DNA of 44,657 nucleotides from assembly GCA_018812525.1 (NCBI GenBank), contig JAHJDE010000141.1, forward strand, positions 1 to 44,657. The letters run 5' to 3'. Under the pieces are notes generated by a model that searched no databases, was not told where the DNA came from, and was given only the letters and a program-made list of their open reading frames with translations. This stretch comes from Gammaproteobacteria bacterium. GTDB taxonomy: Bacteria; Pseudomonadota; Gammaproteobacteria; Chromatiales; Chromatiaceae. Shown here in pieces: positions 1 through 7,513 of the stretch; the first letter of the stretch is position 1; the number at the start of each line of letters is the position of its first letter. The position numbers and the translations under genes were made by a program.

Positions 1-19
1 AAAACTGCAAGAACCTCTT

Positions 20-135
20 GCGGTTCAGGGATGAACCGCCATTTTCAATGGCCTAAGCCATTGAAAATGAAGAAAACGAAAAATCGCATTTTTCGTTTTC
101 GCCTTGCAAAATGGCCAGGATGGCCATTTTGCAAG
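20..135. repeat. Chain of four perfect hairpins upstream of proC
   Basis: Four perfect inverted repeats lie almost end to end: 20-39 (8-bp stem, 4-nt loop), 40-69 (13-bp stem, 4-nt loop), 72-100 (13-bp stem, 3-nt loop) and 103-135 (15-bp stem, 3-nt loop). A weaker 5-bp stem at 7-21 overlaps the first. The block ends 84 bp before proC. The first unit recurs in reverse orientation at 16059-16089, so at least that part is a dispersed repeat. The left end may continue outside the window. Its function is unknown; it could act as a terminator or REP-type element. Confidence 0.85.
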
Positions 136-219
136 TTCCTCGATGGGACATTAATTGACAGAAATCGCCTTACAGTCCCTTTCCACAACCACGAATTTAG
201 AAGTTATCAGATCAAGCCT

Positions 220-1056
220 ATGAACGAGCAGACCCCTATCGCTTTCATCGGTGGCGGCAACATGGCCGCCAGCCTCATCAGTGGACTCATCACCAACGGC
301 CATGTCCCCCAAAGCATCCTGGTCAGCGAACCCAACCGCGAAACCGCGGCGGGGCTGGCAGCCCGTTTCGGCATCCGGCTGAGCGCGAGCAACGGCGAGG
401 CAGCCCAGCAGGCGGATGTCCTGGTGCTCGCCGTGAAGCCCCAGGTGATGCGGGATGTGGCCACCGATCTGGCTGGCAGCGTCAAGGACCGCAAGCCGCT
501 GATTATCTCCATTGCTGCCGGTATACGGGAACATGCCTTGCGGCAGTGGCTCGGCAATGATATCCGCCTGATCCGGGCCATGCCCAATACCCCCGCCATG
601 ATCCAGTCAGGCGCCACGGTATTGCATGCGGGTCCCGGCGTCTCTCAGCGCCAACGCAACCTCGCCGAATCGATCATGCGCGCCGTAGGACTCATTCAAT
701 GGGTCGAGGACGAGGCGAAGATGGACATAGTTACCGCCCTCTCCGGCAGTGGTCCCGCCTATTTCTTCCTGGTCATGGAGATTCTGGAGCAGGTCGCTAC
801 CGAACTGGGTCTCTCTCCGGAATCTGCCCGGCTCCTGACCTTACAAACCGCCCTGGGGGCCTCCCGTCTTGCCCTGGAGAGCCCGGAAAGCACCGCCACA
901 CTGCGACAGAGGGTCACCTCCCCCGGCGGCACCACGGAACGGGCCATCGGCATCCTTGAGGAAGGGGGGGTGCGCCGCCTTTTCGGTGAAGCCCTCAAGG
1001 GGGCAAAGCAGCGCTCCGAGGAGCTATCAGACATCATGGGCGGAAGGCATGACTGA
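220..1056 (+). CDS. proC: Pyrroline-5-carboxylate reductase
   Basis: ProC reduces 1-pyrroline-5-carboxylate to L-proline with NAD(P)H, the last step of proline synthesis, in the cytoplasm. The 278-residue product begins with a Rossmann glycine motif (AFIGGGNMAASL) and contains the family signature near the middle-to-end (ALSGSGPAYFF, then VTSPGGTTERAI). The length matches the family. An in-frame upstream start at 31 would add 63 residues encoded by the hairpin chain, with no resemblance to ProC, so ATG 220 is preferred. The stop overlaps the yggT start, as in the common gammaproteobacterial yggS-proC-yggT-yggU order. Confidence 0.96.
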   Translation: MNEQTPIAFIGGGNMAASLISGLITNGHVPQSILVSEPNRETAAGLAARFGIRLSASNGEAAQQADVLVLAVKPQVMRDVATDLAGSVKDRKPLIISIAAGIREHALRQWLGNDIRLIRAMPNTPAMIQSGATVLHAGPGVSQRQRNLAESIMRAVGLIQWVEDEAKMDIVTALSGSGPAYFFLVMEILEQVATELGLSPESARLLTLQTALGASRLALESPESTATLRQRVTSPGGTTERAIGILEEGGVRRLFGEALKGAKQRSEELSDIMGGRHD

Positions 1057-1630
1057 GTCATATCTGACGAATCCGGCTGTCTTCCTGGTACAAACCCTGT
1101 TTGGGCTGTATATCCTGGCGGTGATGTTGCGTCTGTTACTGCAATGGGTGCGGGCGGACTTTTACAACCCGGTTTCGCAATTCATCGTAAAGCTGACCCA
1201 TCCCGTTTTACGGCCAATGCGCCGGTTCGTTCCCCCTTTGTTGGGACTGGACATGGCCTCCCTGCTCCTTGCCTGGTTGCTCAAGACCATCGAGATTGGC
1301 ATCGTTCTACTGCTGATGGGCTTTGCCTTCCCTTTCTGGGCGCCCTTGTTGTGGGCAATCCCGGCACTGCTCGAGTTAACGATCGACATCTTTCTCTTTG
1401 CCATCATCATGCAGGCGATCCTCAGTTGGTTCAGCTCCGCCCCCTATAACCCCGTTAATCAATTGCTGCATAGCCTGACCCAGCCGATCCTGTCACCGGC
1501 GCAACGCCTCATTCCACCTATTGCCGGGGTAGATCTGTCGCCCATGGTCGCGATCATCGCCCTCTATCTGCTGGAGATGCTTCTGATGCCGCCCTTGCGT
1601 CTAATTACCGGCATGCCGCAGGGTATCTGA
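1049..1630 (+). CDS. yggT: YggT family membrane protein
   Basis: This 193-residue integral membrane protein has two copies of the YggT repeat, each a hydrophobic helix pair containing a W-F/S-x-x-x-YNP-V-x-Q motif (WVRADFYNPVSQF and WFSSAPYNPVNQL), followed by P-x-x-R-x-x-P-P. The family has been linked to osmotic and potassium homeostasis and cell-division-related functions, but its biochemistry is unsettled. ATG 1049 overlaps the proC stop by 8 nt, which indicates translational coupling. yggU follows after 5 nt. Confidence 0.93.
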   Translation: MTESYLTNPAVFLVQTLFGLYILAVMLRLLLQWVRADFYNPVSQFIVKLTHPVLRPMRRFVPPLLGLDMASLLLAWLLKTIEIGIVLLLMGFAFPFWAPLLWAIPALLELTIDIFLFAIIMQAILSWFSSAPYNPVNQLLHSLTQPILSPAQRLIPPIAGVDLSPMVAIIALYLLEMLLMPPLRLITGMPQGI

Positions 1631-1635
1631 ACGCT

Positions 1636-1935
1636 ATGGATGCCTGGTGGCAATGGGAGGGGGAGGACCTGCTGCTGCGCCTGAGGATACAGCCCAGGGC
1701 CGGGAGGGATGCCTTCGCCGAGCCTTACGCTGATGCCTTTAAGATCCGCATCACCGCACCACCGGTGGACGGCAGAGCGAACAAACACTTGCAACGCTTC
1801 CTCGCCAAGGCCTTTGACGTGACCCTCAAAGATGTCCAGATCGAGGCCGGGGAGGCCTCGCGCGGTAAGCGCGTCCGCATCCAGGCGCCGAAACGAATTC
1901 CACCTGAATTACAGGCGGTTGCAAACCAATCATGA
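1636..1935 (+). CDS. yggU: YggU/DUF167 family protein
   Basis: This 99-residue cytoplasmic protein belongs to the UPF0235/DUF167 family. The recognisable core is RIQPRAGRDAF, then KIRITAPPVDGRANKHL and a C-terminal GEASRGKRVRI. The molecular role of the family is unknown. The gene sits 5 nt after yggT and appears to be the third gene of the proC operon. Confidence 0.92.
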   Translation: MDAWWQWEGEDLLLRLRIQPRAGRDAFAEPYADAFKIRITAPPVDGRANKHLQRFLAKAFDVTLKDVQIEAGEASRGKRVRIQAPKRIPPELQAVANQS

Positions 1936-2045
1936 CCACATGGCCTGGCGTTGCTTTTTCGGGCTATACTCGTTTGGAACAAGTGTTTCATGGTCACTTG
2001 CGGAAGCAAGCACGCCATAACCCCACAGAAGCCGACATTTGACCG

Positions 2046-4028
2046 ATGCACAGCATAGCCCTTGATAAGCAGTTGGGCGCACTCAAGGAATGGAAGGAGC
2101 ACCTCGCGAGAACCATTCTGGCGTATCACACCTGGCTGAGAAACCACAGGATGCTTTCGGCGGAGGCCGAGGAACGCATCCGCTATGGTTTGAGCGCCCT
2201 TAAGAGAGACGAACTCACCATAGCCTTCGTAGCCGAATTTTCCCGCGGCAAGACCGAACTGATCAACGCCATCTTTTTCGCCGATTACGGCCGCCGCCTG
2301 CTCCCCTCCAGCGCCGGGCGCACCACCATGTGCCCGGTGGAGATGTTTTACGACCATGTGAGGGACGAGGCCTATCTCAAGACCCTCCCCATAGAGACGC
2401 GTCAACATCAGCGCTCTCTCTCCAGCTACAAGAACGAACCGGACGCCTGGGTCCACTTCCCCCTCGACATCAATTCGCCCGACCAGTTGGAGCAGACCCT
2501 GAAGGAGGTCAAGCGGACCAAGAAAGTCACCCTTGAGGAGGCCCATCGCCTTGGTCTTTCGGCCCATGACATGGCTATGGGGGAGGGGGGCGAAAACGTC
2601 GCCCATATCGAGATACCCAAGTGGCGCCATGCCCTGCTCAGTTTCCCCCACCCCCTGATGAAAAAGGGGTTGCGGGTATTGGATACGCCAGGACTTAATG
2701 CCCTGGGCAGCGAACCGGAATTGACTCTGAGCATGTTGCCGGCAGCCCAAGCCATCCTCTTCGTGCTTGCCGCCGACACCGGCGTCACCCGGAGCGACCT
2801 GGAAATGTGGCAGCATCATATCCAGGGCTTCCAGAAGGGGCGTCACCGCGGGGTTCTGGTCGCCCTCAACAAGATCGATACCCTCTGGGACGACGAATTA
2901 CAGTCCGAGGCCGCCATCAACAGCACCATCGCCCGGCAGCGGAGTTCGACCGCCAAACTGCTCGATATCCCCGAACGATCGGTCTTCCCCGTATCGGCGC
3001 AGAAGGCATTGGTGGCGAAGATCAAGCGTGACGCCGCCCTGATGAAGCGGAGTGCCTTGCTCGATGTCGAGGACTACCTTTCCGAGGACATCCTCTCCAC
3101 CAAGCAGCAGATCCTGGCCGAAGTGTTGAGCAACAGCATCGGAGACATGCTGTCCAACAGCATCGGGCTGGTCAGTGAGAAGCTGAACAGTGTCCAGAAA
3201 CAGCGGGCCGAGCTACTGGAGCTGACTGGCAAGAGTGATGCCATGATCGAGCACATGCTGTCGGAAACCTCGGACGAGAAGGTCAAGTACAAACAAAACG
3301 TAGGCAGCTTCCTCTCCAGCCAGAAAACCTTGCAGGGCCAGGCGGAAGACCTCCGCCGTACGCTCAGCATGGAATCCCTCGATCAAATGATTGGCCAGGC
3401 CCATGGCATGATGCAGGAGAACTGGACTACGGCCGGCCTGAAGAAGAGCATGCGCTCCCTCTTTGACCAGCTCAATGTCCGGATGGAGGAGGTTACAGCC
3501 CAGGTCGAGGAGACTCGGCGCCTGGTGCGCAGCATCTATCGCCGATTCCAGGACGACCATGGCTTCAATATCATTCAGCCTCGCATGTTCTCGGTGATGA
3601 AGTATCGTGTGCAACTGGAGATGCTGCATCAGGAAGCCGAGATATTCCGCAACAGCACCCTCATGGCGCTGACCGAGAAACACTTTGTCATCCGGCGCTT
3701 TTACAACGCCATTGTCGATCAGGCACGCAAGGTATTTGCTGAAGCGGCCAAGGAGGCAAACGGCTGGACTATGGCCTCCCTTGAGCCGCTGAAATACCAG
3801 ATTCGAGACCATAAGGACCTGCTCGACCGGAAAATCACGGATTTGAAAAAGATCGCTCAATCCCGCGGTACCCTCAACAGCCGCGTCGAGGAGTTGGATA
3901 AGCACAGGGAGGCGGTCGAGGTGGAGCTTGAAAAGCTCAAGCGCATGCAGGGCAGATTGTTCAATAGCGGACAGCCCAAGGCTGCCATTACAGAACGGCC
4001 GCGCCCCCGGCTGGTGGCCAGCAAATAA
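2046..4028 (+). CDS. Dynamin-like GTPase
   Basis: This 660-residue protein has an N-terminal dynamin-type G domain and a long helical C-terminus. The P-loop is at about residues 63-70 (AEFSRGKT, with Ala where Gly is usual), a switch II motif LDTPGLNALG lies near 215, and NKID (G4) near 275. Residues ~370-640 are charged and helical, consistent with a coiled-coil stalk, and no clear transmembrane segment is visible. Bacterial dynamin-like proteins remodel or protect membranes, but the specific role of this branch is not known. It is separated from yggU by 110 bp and probably has its own promoter. Confidence 0.85.
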   Translation: MHSIALDKQLGALKEWKEHLARTILAYHTWLRNHRMLSAEAEERIRYGLSALKRDELTIAFVAEFSRGKTELINAIFFADYGRRLLPSSAGRTTMCPVEMFYDHVRDEAYLKTLPIETRQHQRSLSSYKNEPDAWVHFPLDINSPDQLEQTLKEVKRTKKVTLEEAHRLGLSAHDMAMGEGGENVAHIEIPKWRHALLSFPHPLMKKGLRVLDTPGLNALGSEPELTLSMLPAAQAILFVLAADTGVTRSDLEMWQHHIQGFQKGRHRGVLVALNKIDTLWDDELQSEAAINSTIARQRSSTAKLLDIPERSVFPVSAQKALVAKIKRDAALMKRSALLDVEDYLSEDILSTKQQILAEVLSNSIGDMLSNSIGLVSEKLNSVQKQRAELLELTGKSDAMIEHMLSETSDEKVKYKQNVGSFLSSQKTLQGQAEDLRRTLSMESLDQMIGQAHGMMQENWTTAGLKKSMRSLFDQLNVRMEEVTAQVEETRRLVRSIYRRFQDDHGFNIIQPRMFSVMKYRVQLEMLHQEAEIFRNSTLMALTEKHFVIRRFYNAIVDQARKVFAEAAKEANGWTMASLEPLKYQIRDHKDLLDRKITDLKKIAQSRGTLNSRVEELDKHREAVEVELEKLKRMQGRLFNSGQPKAAITERPRPRLVASK

Positions 4029-4158
4029 CCCTGTTTGCTGATCGCTTTGGCAGAAATCCTTCCCTTTTCCAGGGTATGGATGTTATTCACTCAAAAAAGG
4101 GCTACCTTTCAAAGGTCGGTCCCAACTGCTCGATTCACCCCCAATGGAGGGACAAGCC

Positions 4159-4602
4159 ATGCACAGCAAACTTCCATTCCTCGGTATCCTGCTGCTGCTG
4201 GCGGCAGCACAGCCCCTGTTCGCCGAAGACAGCACGCGTATCGACGGATACAGCATTCATCACGCGACCCTCACCACCGATACGCTGGCGCCGGAAATTG
4301 CCAAGGCATATGGCATCACGCGAAGCCCCAACAGGGGCATGATCAACATCAGTCTGATCAAGGAGAAACCGGGAACTACCGGGACAGCCACTGCGGCCAA
4401 GGTAGAAGTCAGTCTCAAGCGGCTGATGGGGCAACAGGAGGAAGTGGGGATGAGGGAAATCCGCGAGGGAAGCGCCATTTACTACTTGGGGGTGTTTGGC
4501 GTCGTCACCGGCGAGAAGGTCGCGTTCGACATCAAGGTTACGCCAGAAGGCAGCACCGAAGCACTCAAGACATCAACATCAGGGGAGTTCTTCGGTCGGT
4601 AA
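4159..4602 (+). CDS. DUF4426 domain exported protein
   Basis: This 147-residue secreted protein has an N-terminal signal peptide (MHSKLPFLGILLLLAAAQP..FAED). The mature part matches the DUF4426 pattern I recall: a GYSIHHATLTTDTLAPEIAKAY core, then SPNRGMINISLI. Function unknown. ATG 4159 is preferred over 4144 because GGAGGGA lies about 7 nt upstream and the signal peptide starts there. It stands alone between the dynamin gene and a terminator shared with the opposing rpmG. Confidence 0.8.
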   Translation: MHSKLPFLGILLLLAAAQPLFAEDSTRIDGYSIHHATLTTDTLAPEIAKAYGITRSPNRGMINISLIKEKPGTTGTATAAKVEVSLKRLMGQQEEVGMREIREGSAIYYLGVFGVVTGEKVAFDIKVTPEGSTEALKTSTSGEFFGR

Positions 4603-4631
4603 GCCAGGATCAGACAGATCCACAGGGCAAA

Positions 4632-4658
4632 AAAAACCGCCGTTATACGGCGGTTTTT
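4632..4658. terminator. Bidirectional intrinsic terminator
   Basis: A 12-bp perfect stem (A-run, ACCGCCGT / ACGGCGGT, T-run) with a 3-nt loop lies between the convergent DUF4426 gene and rpmG. The A and T tracts on both sides make it usable by both strands. Confidence 0.9.
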
Positions 4659-4675
4659 GCAGCCCAGGCATGGGC

Positions 4676-4831
4676 TCACTTGATCTTGGCTTCCTTATAC
4701 ATTACATGCTGACGGACCTTGGGATCGAACTTTTTAATCTCCATTTTCCCCGGCATGTTCCGCTTATTCTTGGTGGTGGTGTAGAAGTGGCCGGTACCGG
4801 CACTGGAAACGAGTTTGATCTTGTCACGCAT
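4676..4831 (-). CDS. rpmG: Ribosomal protein L33
   Basis: This 51-residue protein of the large ribosomal subunit reads [20 protein letters not shown] at the start and ends [19 protein letters not shown]. It is the short bacterial L33 without the paired cysteines of the zinc-binding form. It follows rpmB after 11 nt in the usual rpmB-rpmG order and ends just before the bidirectional terminator. Confidence 0.97.
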   Translation of the reverse strand: MRDKIKLVSSAGTGHFYTTTKNKRNMPGKMEIKKFDPKVRQHVMYKEAKIK

Positions 4832-4842
4832 TTGGATTCCCC

Positions 4843-5079
4843 TTAAACCTTCTCGCCACGGGTACGCATCTCCGCCAGCACGGCATCAATCCCCTTCTTA
4901 TCGATGATTCGCATCCCCTTGGAGGTGAGGCGGATACGAACCCAGCGGCTCTCGCTCTCGACCCAGAAGCGATGATAATGCAAATTGGGCAGGAAGCGAC
5001 GCCGCGTCTTGTTGTTGGCGTGTGAAACATTGTTGCCCACTACGGGCCGCTTTCCTGTTACCTGGCAAACACGGGACAT
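4843..5079 (-). CDS. rpmB: Ribosomal protein L28
   Basis: This 78-residue L28 starts [20 protein letters not shown] and contains [19 protein letters not shown]. Length and sequence match gammaproteobacterial L28. It is the first gene of the rpmB-rpmG operon, so its promoter should lie in the 5080-5245 gap shared with the divergent DHH gene. Confidence 0.98.
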   Translation of the reverse strand: MSRVCQVTGKRPVVGNNVSHANNKTRRRFLPNLHYHRFWVESESRWVRIRLTSKGMRIIDKKGIDAVLAEMRTRGEKV

Positions 5080-5245
5080 TTTCTTTTCCTCAGTGGATCT
5101 ATCTGCTTCGCCGATATCTTTTATCGACGACCTGAAATCTGGTCAGGGCCGAAAGGCGCGTATTTATATCAGATAAGACGGAGGGCAACAAGGCCTATTG
5201 AGAATGCTATAGTGACGGGCCTGATTCCCCTGGCAATTTTCAAAG

Positions 5246-6217
5246 ATGCAGAACGCCTACGACATTTTCAACGGCGATGCCGATGGCATCTGCGCCCTGG
5301 TGCAGCTCCGACTGGCCGATCCCCGCAATGCGAACCTGATTACCGGCGTCAAGCGGGACATTGGCTTGCTGGCGAGGGTCCCGGATACGGCCCCGGCCGA
5401 GATCAGTGTACTGGATCTGAGCCTGGACAAAAATCGCAAACCCCTGTTTCGGCAATTGGAGCTCGGCAGCCGTATCCTCTACCTGGATCACCACGACCCA
5501 GGGGCTGAAGGGGTGCCCGAGCATCCCGGCCTTACCGCTCACATCGATACCGATCCCAACACCTGCACCAGCCTGATCGTCGACCGGCTATTGCAGGGGC
5601 AATTCCGGAATTGGGCGATCACCGCAGCCTTTGGGGACAATCTGGTCGAAACGGCCGAGGCCTTGTGCCGTCAGGGGGGGCTGGACGAAGAAAGAACGGA
5701 GCTCCTGAAGAAACTCGGTATCTGCCTCAACTACAACGGTTACGGTAACAGCCTGGATGACCTCCACTTTCACCCCGCCGATCTCTACCGCAGCCTTCAA
5801 TCCTTCCAGGATCCCTTGGATTTTCTCCACGAGGGGCGCGAAATCTGGCAAGGGCTGCTTAGCGGTTATGAGACAGATCTCGCCGAGGGTTTGCGGATAG
5901 TGCCGGAGTACTGCGACCCAGCTGTCGCCGTCCTGGTACTGCCGGACGAGGCTTGGGCTCGCCGGGCCAATGGCCCCCTGGGCAATGAACTCTGCAACCG
6001 TTACCCGTCGCGTGCGCATGCCATTGTGACCCACAAGGGACCTGGAGTCCTTCAGGTGAGCATCCGCGCGCCCCTGGACAACAGGACGGGCGCGAATGAA
6101 CTGGCCAGCCAGTTCCCCAGCGGCGGGGGCCGTAAGGGAGCGGCAGGCATCAACGAACTCCCGCTGGCGGAGTTGCCGGGTTTCATCGACGCCATGAGGC
6201 GCTGTTATGGGAAATAA
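5246..6217 (+). CDS. DHH family phosphoesterase
   Basis: This 323-residue protein of the DHH superfamily (phosphodiesterases including RecJ, NrnA and pyrophosphatase relatives) has the metal-binding N-terminal motif FNGDADGICAL (residues ~8-18) and a DHHD motif near residue 80. It ends with a DHHA1-like substrate loop (FPSGGGRKGAAGI, residues ~290-302). The substrate cannot be fixed from sequence; nanoRNA, cyclic dinucleotide or polyphosphate-like substrates are possible. It is divergent from rpmB and monocistronic. Confidence 0.85.
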   Translation: MQNAYDIFNGDADGICALVQLRLADPRNANLITGVKRDIGLLARVPDTAPAEISVLDLSLDKNRKPLFRQLELGSRILYLDHHDPGAEGVPEHPGLTAHIDTDPNTCTSLIVDRLLQGQFRNWAITAAFGDNLVETAEALCRQGGLDEERTELLKKLGICLNYNGYGNSLDDLHFHPADLYRSLQSFQDPLDFLHEGREIWQGLLSGYETDLAEGLRIVPEYCDPAVAVLVLPDEAWARRANGPLGNELCNRYPSRAHAIVTHKGPGVLQVSIRAPLDNRTGANELASQFPSGGGRKGAAGINELPLAELPGFIDAMRRCYGK

Positions 6218-6270
6218 GGCCGGAGACCAAGCCAGTCACCGGACTCGGTGACGCCGCACGCCCTCGATTA

Positions 6271-6479
6271 AGGAGCTGTCCGTAAATAAGTTGGACAATA
6301 TCGCGCTCAGATTTTGGTCAGATTTGGTCGATCTGATTGAGCAAAACCGCCTATTTTCGCGGCAGAGCCGCTCCCACCGCCGGAGCGGCTCCGCCGCGAA
6401 AAGAGATCTATTGAAGATCGGCCAAAGATGGCCTGAAGATGAGATGCGAGATGTACAAGTTATTTCCGGACAGTTCCTA
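6271..6479. repeat. Miniature repeat element B, copy 1
   Basis: This 209-bp element has imperfect terminal inverted repeats (left AGGAGCTGTCCG-TAAATAA, right complement AGGAACTGTCCGGAAATAAC). A central GC-rich hairpin has REP-like arms (GCGGCAGAGCCGCTCCCAC and its inverse). Related copies are at 17468-17647 and 21868-22121. It contains no credible gene and occupies the gap between the DHH gene and the opposing 6518-6865 gene. Confidence 0.85.
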
Positions 6480-6517
6480 AGCACTGGACTGGCTACCGCA
6501 AGAAACAGGATACCGGA

Positions 6518-6865
6518 TCAGAAATCCACGGGGAGATAGAAAAAGACGAATCTCCCATCCTCGATATCGATCATCAAGCTGGCGCCGTGGTAGATCCCGT
6601 AATCCACGTAGCCGGGAACGGCACTGTGCAGATGGCATTCGCTGGCGTGCTGGGGGGATTCGAAGTCCCGGTCCCTGTCGTACCAGGAGAGCAGCATGTG
6701 CTCACCGATGCGCGCCTGGGCCTCCCGCTTGGCGAGGGCCAGGGCCTCCAGATAATCCTTCAGCGGCGGCTCCGGATTGAGCTTCACCTGGGTAATGCCG
6801 GCGAGATCGGGGGCGGTCCGGATCGGGCAGACGAAACCGGAATTTTCAGGATTGTCGTAATTCAT
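6518..6865 (-). CDS. Conserved hypothetical protein, AF1514-like
   Basis: This 115-residue soluble protein has no signal peptide or membrane segment. The stretch from LLSWYDRDRDFESP through ASECH to GYVDYGIYHGASLMIDI resembles the small AF1514/DUF5619-type family as I remember it; the match is uncertain and the function is unknown. It overlaps yjbQ by 4 nt (ATGA-type overlap), so the two are almost certainly co-transcribed. Confidence 0.6.
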   Translation of the reverse strand: MNYDNPENSGFVCPIRTAPDLAGITQVKLNPEPPLKDYLEALALAKREAQARIGEHMLLSWYDRDRDFESPQHASECHLHSAVPGYVDYGIYHGASLMIDIEDGRFVFFYLPVDF

Positions 6866-7278
6866 TGGCCTATCACCGTTGCCGTCACCGTCCGCCGATG
6901 CGAATGGGTGCGGTGTTCATAGAGAAATATACCCTGCCAGGTCCCGAGCGCCAGCCGGCCCCGGCTAACGGGGATACTCAGCTCCACCTGGGTCAGAATG
7001 GAGCGGACATGGGCGGACATGTCGTCGGGACCCTCAAGGGTATGGCTGTAGGACGGATCGGCATCCGGGGCCAGCCGGCGGAGGATGGTCTCCAGGTCGG
7101 AGCGGACGCTGGGATCGGCGTTTTCGCAGAGGATCAGCGAGGCGCTGGTGTGGTGGAGAAAGAGATGGCAGATGCCGGTCTCTATGCCCGAACTTGCTAC
7201 GATGCGGGCCACCTCGCCATTGATGTCCCGGGTCCCGCGGCCATGGGTCGCGAGGGTGATGGATTCCTGATAAGCCAT
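6862..7278 (-). CDS. yjbQ: YjbQ/UPF0047 family protein
   Basis: This 138-residue protein has the YjbQ/UPF0047 signature: LFLHHTSASLILCENADP in the middle and GTWQGIFLYEHRTHSH near the end. The conserved histidines and glutamate form a metal site. Members have weak thiamine-phosphate synthase activity in complementation assays; the physiological role is not settled. It is divergent from recG, with a miniature element (7357-7476) in the shared promoter region. Confidence 0.93.
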   Translation of the reverse strand: MAYQESITLATHGRGTRDINGEVARIVASSGIETGICHLFLHHTSASLILCENADPSVRSDLETILRRLAPDADPSYSHTLEGPDDMSAHVRSILTQVELSIPVSRGRLALGTWQGIFLYEHRTHSHRRTVTATVIGQ

Positions 7279-7356
7279 GTTTCACCTGTTTTTCCAATCG
7301 GCGTATTCTCCCACTAGCGGCGCCGGGGTGCACTGGTGCCAATATCCGGGAATGGT

Positions 7357-7476
7357 ATAACTATTCAGATTGCTCCCAAAAAATGCGATTTTTTGGGGCG
7401 ACCAAAGGACGGAAACCCCTAAAGCTATGGAGTAACCATTCAAATCGCCCAAAACCGGGGCGACCTGAATAGTTAC
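7357..7476. mobile_element. GTAA-ended MITE, copy 1, with 8-bp target duplication
   Basis: This 120-bp non-coding element begins ATAACTATTCAG and ends CTGAATAGTTAC. It is flanked by perfect direct repeats GGAATGGT (7349-7356 and 7477-7484). Inside are two stem-loops, one around 7375-7400 and a second GTAACCATTCA..TGAATAGTTAC unit at 7432-7476, so it may be a nested or doubled copy. It lies in the yjbQ/recG divergent promoter region. Confidence 0.88.
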
Positions 7477-7513
7477 GGAATGGTTAACCTCTCATAATCC
7501 TTGGCGGGACATT

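Noticed and set aside
31-219. N-terminal extension of proC to position 31
   Set aside because: The extra 63 residues translate the hairpin chain and lack any similarity to ProC; the Rossmann start fits ATG 220.
1725-2846. A long minus-strand frame antisense to yggU and the dynamin gene
   Set aside because: It is antisense to two well-supported genes and resembles no protein; GC-rich shadow frame.
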